Source: Lachancea kluyveri NRRL Y-12651
Taxonomy: Eukaryota; Ascomycota; Saccharomycetes; Saccharomycetales; Saccharomycetaceae
Assembly: GCA_000149225.2 (NCBI GenBank)
Contig: CM000690.1
Location: 992,001 to 1,056,000 of the forward strand
Direction of reading: 5' to 3'
Length of the DNA: 64,000 nucleotides
In this document: positions 61,428 through 64,000 of the stretch, piece by piece
Layout of the letters: each line of letters opens with the position of its first letter
Position numbering within the stretch: position 1 is the stretch's first letter
Notes under the pieces: generated by a model
What the model saw: only the letters and a program-made list of their open reading frames with translations
Databases searched by the model: none
What the model was told of the DNA's origin: nothing
Program-made: the position numbers and the translations under genes

Positions 61428-64000
61428 ATGAGGTGGATCAACCGGTTCTTTCCCTCTTTTTCATCTCAAAGGCTCACCTCAAGACAAAAGCAAAATCTAT
61501 CTGCAAAAAGCTTACTTAGAGTCTTCCACTACCGTAGGTATGGAATATGGGTATATCTACTGATTCTGGTTACTTTCACATTCATAATACACACGTTTTA
61601 TTTGTTGCACAACGAGGATAAAGGAGGAGTTTTTGGAAGCATCGTCGATCTGTACTCTTCTAAAATTATAAATGGCAAACAGGGTCGCGATTTCAAAGAT
61701 TTGTACAGCAAATTGAAATACGATACTTCTTTTAAATACCCGAGACCCTACAGTTTGGACGACGACTTGCTAACAATTCAAATTGGTCCTGACCGAGGCA
61801 AAGTGGTCACAGAGCTCGATGAACTATCATTTTATGATTCGGATCCAAGGCTTTCGTGGAGCGTTTATCTGGATAATTTGCTAGATAAATACAAGGAGAA
61901 CGGTGACACTTTGCCCTTTTCGTGGTATGACTGGGCCGATTTCCATGATTTAAACAAGTTGTTTTCTCTGAAAAAGACCAACTTAACCTGCGATTTTTTC
62001 TTTGAAGTTGTATTTTCCAAGGATAAGTTACACGAAGTCGAAGAGGAACTTGGTGAACCATTGTTCACATTCGCAAGAGAGAACTATGAGATCAATGCAT
62101 GGTACCAGAAAGTACTTCGTCTGAGCGACCGTAAAGTTTTTAAAGTTCTGGGCAAGCATTGCAAAACCGATGAGGAGCTTGGGATTTTTACGAGTGATCC
62201 AGCTAACAGAAAGTTCTCTTTGGGCTTTTGGGTAGTCGATCTCTTTGATAAACTAAGGCCTGAAGTTTACAAACTACACGCCAGGAATTACGTTCTTTCA
62301 ACAGTTGGCCACCCATTGTCTTTGACAATTATGCAGAGTGACAAGAGCTCGTATCAATTTTATGTTGAACAAAAAGATCGTAAGAACATGCTTCAATCCG
62401 GCATGCTGAAAGAGTTTATGAATAAACGTGACCGAGCAGGTGAGGAAAGGACTATTGACCATTTGGCGTATTTCCAAAAATTTTTGGACAGTGAATTTGC
62501 ATCATCACACAAGGTAATTGTGAAAGAACTCTCAGAAGACGAAGCTCAAGTGTTTGAAAAAGATTTGGTTTACTTGAAGGAGAGCGATTTTGAATTCAAC
62601 GCTGTGGAAAAGATTGATGAATTAGAACAGAGGAAAGACCAACTCTCTCGTCACGAAAAGGCTTACTTGGAAAGCTTGAAGTACTCCATAAATACACATC
62701 CAGCTTTTGCTCCAAAGTATTTTCAAGAGCCTGGTGGAATTGTCCAGTTCCAAAACCTGGGGCGTCATCATGATAAAAAATTTTTCAACGGTGCTTTCAT
62801 CACCGATCCGTATGAATTGCAATTAAGACTAAACTCTTTGATTAGAAACTTTCAAAAATTTACCAAAGCAAACGGATTGGTTTCCTGGTTAGCCCACGGC
62901 ACTTTGTACAGCTACATCTACAATGGTCAAACTTTCCCCTGGGATAATGACCTTGATTTGCAGATGCCCATTAGACACCTACATTTATTGGCTCAATACT
63001 TCAACCAATCCCTGATTCTTGAAGATCCTTCGGAGGGCAACGGCAGGTATTTGGTTGAAATTGGTAGTTCTATTACCACTCGTGTCAATGGGAACGGTAG
63101 AAACAACATTGATGCCAGATTTATTGATATCGATTCAGGATTGTATGTTGATATCACTGGTCTGAGCGTCTCCTCTGCCCTGTTATCTGATAAATTCCGT
63201 GATTACTACATCAAGAAAAAGGGCTCCGTCGATGAAAAAAACTTGCACAAGAATCCCAATTTAATTGAAGGGGAAACTGACCTATCGCTACAAGATTTAA
63301 ATGTTAAAATCGCCAATGATGTAAAGTATTCTACTGCAGATAAGAACTTTGTTAAAAGGTTGATTGATGCGGAGACTAGAACACTGTCAAGGTCAAATTC
63401 ACCTCAGAAGCAAATGTCTCCAGAGCAGCGTTACAACACAAACCACCAGTTGGGTTTGTACAATTGTAGAAACAACCACTTTGTACAATTCGATATGGTC
63501 TCTCCACTTTTAAACACCTTTTACCATGGTGTCCCAGTTCTTGTTCCCAATAGGCAGATTACGTTGTTGAAAAACGAGTACAAAGTTCCGCTGAAATACG
63601 GTTTCATTACCTTTAAGAGCAACATATTTGTTCCGGAACTAAGGTTTTGGGTAACATCTGCGATTATGAGAAGTGTTATGAATAAAAATGGCGGGAATCT
63701 TGACATGGAAGTCATATCTTCTCCATTAAACAGTTTAGAGTTTGACGAAATCAAGAAACTGTACAAAAACATGGTCGTTGGTGAATACAGTTCAACCTTT
63801 TCTGTTCTTTTCAACTCATTGGAAACAAGCATCTATCGTTTAAAGGAACTGGAGATTGCATATGACGATAAAATGGACACAACCGAAAGGTTGGCCCAAC
63901 TACACAAGTTAAGAACGAGAGTTGGAACCCATCTGAAGGCAACTTTCAAAGATCCATATTTGTATGAAATTGAAAAGAGAATGTGGAACGATGTCTTAAA
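61428..64000 (+). CDS. Mnn4/YJR061W-type mannosylphosphate regulator, 5' part, cut by window edge
   Basis: Golgi-type protein required for phosphomannosylation of cell-wall glycans. The first 857 codons are present with no stop before the window end. It is a type II membrane protein with a short basic cytoplasmic tail and a membrane anchor at about 43-62 (IWVYLLILVTFTFIIHTFYLL). The luminal part has the LicD/fukutin-type nucleotidyltransferase-like motif HGTLYSYIYNGQTFPWDNDLDLQMP with Asp506 and the DND pattern, and DARFIDIDSGLYVDITG as the second acidic motif. It is the single counterpart of YJR061W and MNN4 (YKL201C). Whether it has the Lys/Glu repeat tail of Mnn4 cannot be seen. Confidence 0.92.
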   Translation, partial: MRWINRFFPSFSSQRLTSRQKQNLSAKSLLRVFHYRRYGIWVYLLILVTFTFIIHTFYLLHNEDKGGVFGSIVDLYSSKIINGKQGRDFKDLYSKLKYDTSFKYPRPYSLDDDLLTIQIGPDRGKVVTELDELSFYDSDPRLSWSVYLDNLLDKYKENGDTLPFSWYDWADFHDLNKLFSLKKTNLTCDFFFEVVFSKDKLHEVEEELGEPLFTFARENYEINAWYQKVLRLSDRKVFKVLGKHCKTDEELGIFTSDPANRKFSLGFWVVDLFDKLRPEVYKLHARNYVLSTVGHPLSLTIMQSDKSSYQFYVEQKDRKNMLQSGMLKEFMNKRDRAGEERTIDHLAYFQKFLDSEFASSHKVIVKELSEDEAQVFEKDLVYLKESDFEFNAVEKIDELEQRKDQLSRHEKAYLESLKYSINTHPAFAPKYFQEPGGIVQFQNLGRHHDKKFFNGAFITDPYELQLRLNSLIRNFQKFTKANGLVSWLAHGTLYSYIYNGQTFPWDNDLDLQMPIRHLHLLAQYFNQSLILEDPSEGNGRYLVEIGSSITTRVNGNGRNNIDARFIDIDSGLYVDITGLSVSSALLSDKFRDYYIKKKGSVDEKNLHKNPNLIEGETDLSLQDLNVKIANDVKYSTADKNFVKRLIDAETRTLSRSNSPQKQMSPEQRYNTNHQLGLYNCRNNHFVQFDMVSPLLNTFYHGVPVLVPNRQITLLKNEYKVPLKYGFITFKSNIFVPELRFWVTSAIMRSVMNKNGGNLDMEVISSPLNSLEFDEIKKLYKNMVVGEYSSTFSVLFNSLETSIYRLKELEIAYDDKMDTTERLAQLHKLRTRVGTHLKATFKDPYLYEIEKRMWNDVL

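Overview
This window is nuclear DNA of a budding yeast of the Saccharomycetaceae. Nearly every gene is recognisable as a homologue of a Saccharomyces cerevisiae gene. The genes are compact, have no visible spliceosomal introns and carry standard codon use. Pol III genes and two Ty1-type solo LTRs lie between them. The gene order tells most about the lineage. Going left to right, S. cerevisiae chromosome X genes (ISY1, RAD7, BFA1, KCH1, HIT1, YJR056C, CDC8, APS2, PTK2, CBF1, YJR061W) are interleaved first with chromosome V genes (GTA1, IES6, GLY1, TCA17), then chromosome XIII genes (PRP39, GSF2, RSE1, AIM32, GAL80, SUR7, YML053C), then chromosome XI (PEX1). Pairs that are duplicated in S. cerevisiae (OSM1/FRD1, KCH1/PRM6, PTK2/PTK1, YJR061W/MNN4) are single here. 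That is the unduplicated ancestral arrangement, so the organism is most likely a yeast that branched before the whole-genome duplication (a Torulaspora, Zygotorulaspora or Zygosaccharomyces type). I cannot name the species.

Layout. 1-670 is the 5' part of a secreted invertase gene (SUC2). 1.7-11 kb holds ISY1, GTA1, IES6, GLY1 and a fumarate reductase gene. 11.6-15.2 kb is a rearranged stretch: two tRNA-Gly genes bracket an extra LPL1-type lipase, TCA17 (inverted relative to S. cerevisiae) and a solo LTR. 15.3-21.3 kb holds RAD7, PRP39 and BFA1. 21.4-29.3 kb holds a large Zn2Cys6 regulator with no syntenic S. cerevisiae counterpart, a 2.7 kb gap and an inverted KCH1. 29.9-44.5 kb holds tRNA-Arg, a PMP3-type peptide gene, GSF2, RSE1, AIM32, HIT1, a GAL80 gene with one in-frame stop, SUR7, YJR056C and a YML053C-like gene. 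44.5-50 kb is gene-poor: an orphan PH-domain protein, intron-containing tRNA-Tyr and a second solo LTR. 50-64 kb holds CDC8, APS2, PEX1, PTK2, CBF1 and the start of a MNN4/YJR061W-type gene.

The two observations most worth follow-up are regulatory. (1) CACGTG-type E-boxes, the binding site of Cbf1 (itself encoded here), occur in arrays with an exact 11-bp period. There are five in a perfect 52-bp palindrome upstream of RSE1, two upstream of SUR7 with the same spacing, and two groups of three (partly degenerate) in the CBF1 promoter. (2) The GAL80 repressor is interrupted by a single TAG while the rest of the reading frame and a perfect Gal4 site in its promoter are intact, as expected of a very recent loss, a segregating allele or a sequence error. 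Three splicing factors (ISY1, PRP39, RSE1) and two carbohydrate-response genes (SUC2, GSF2, plus GAL80) share the window, but nothing suggests that they form a physical operon-like unit.
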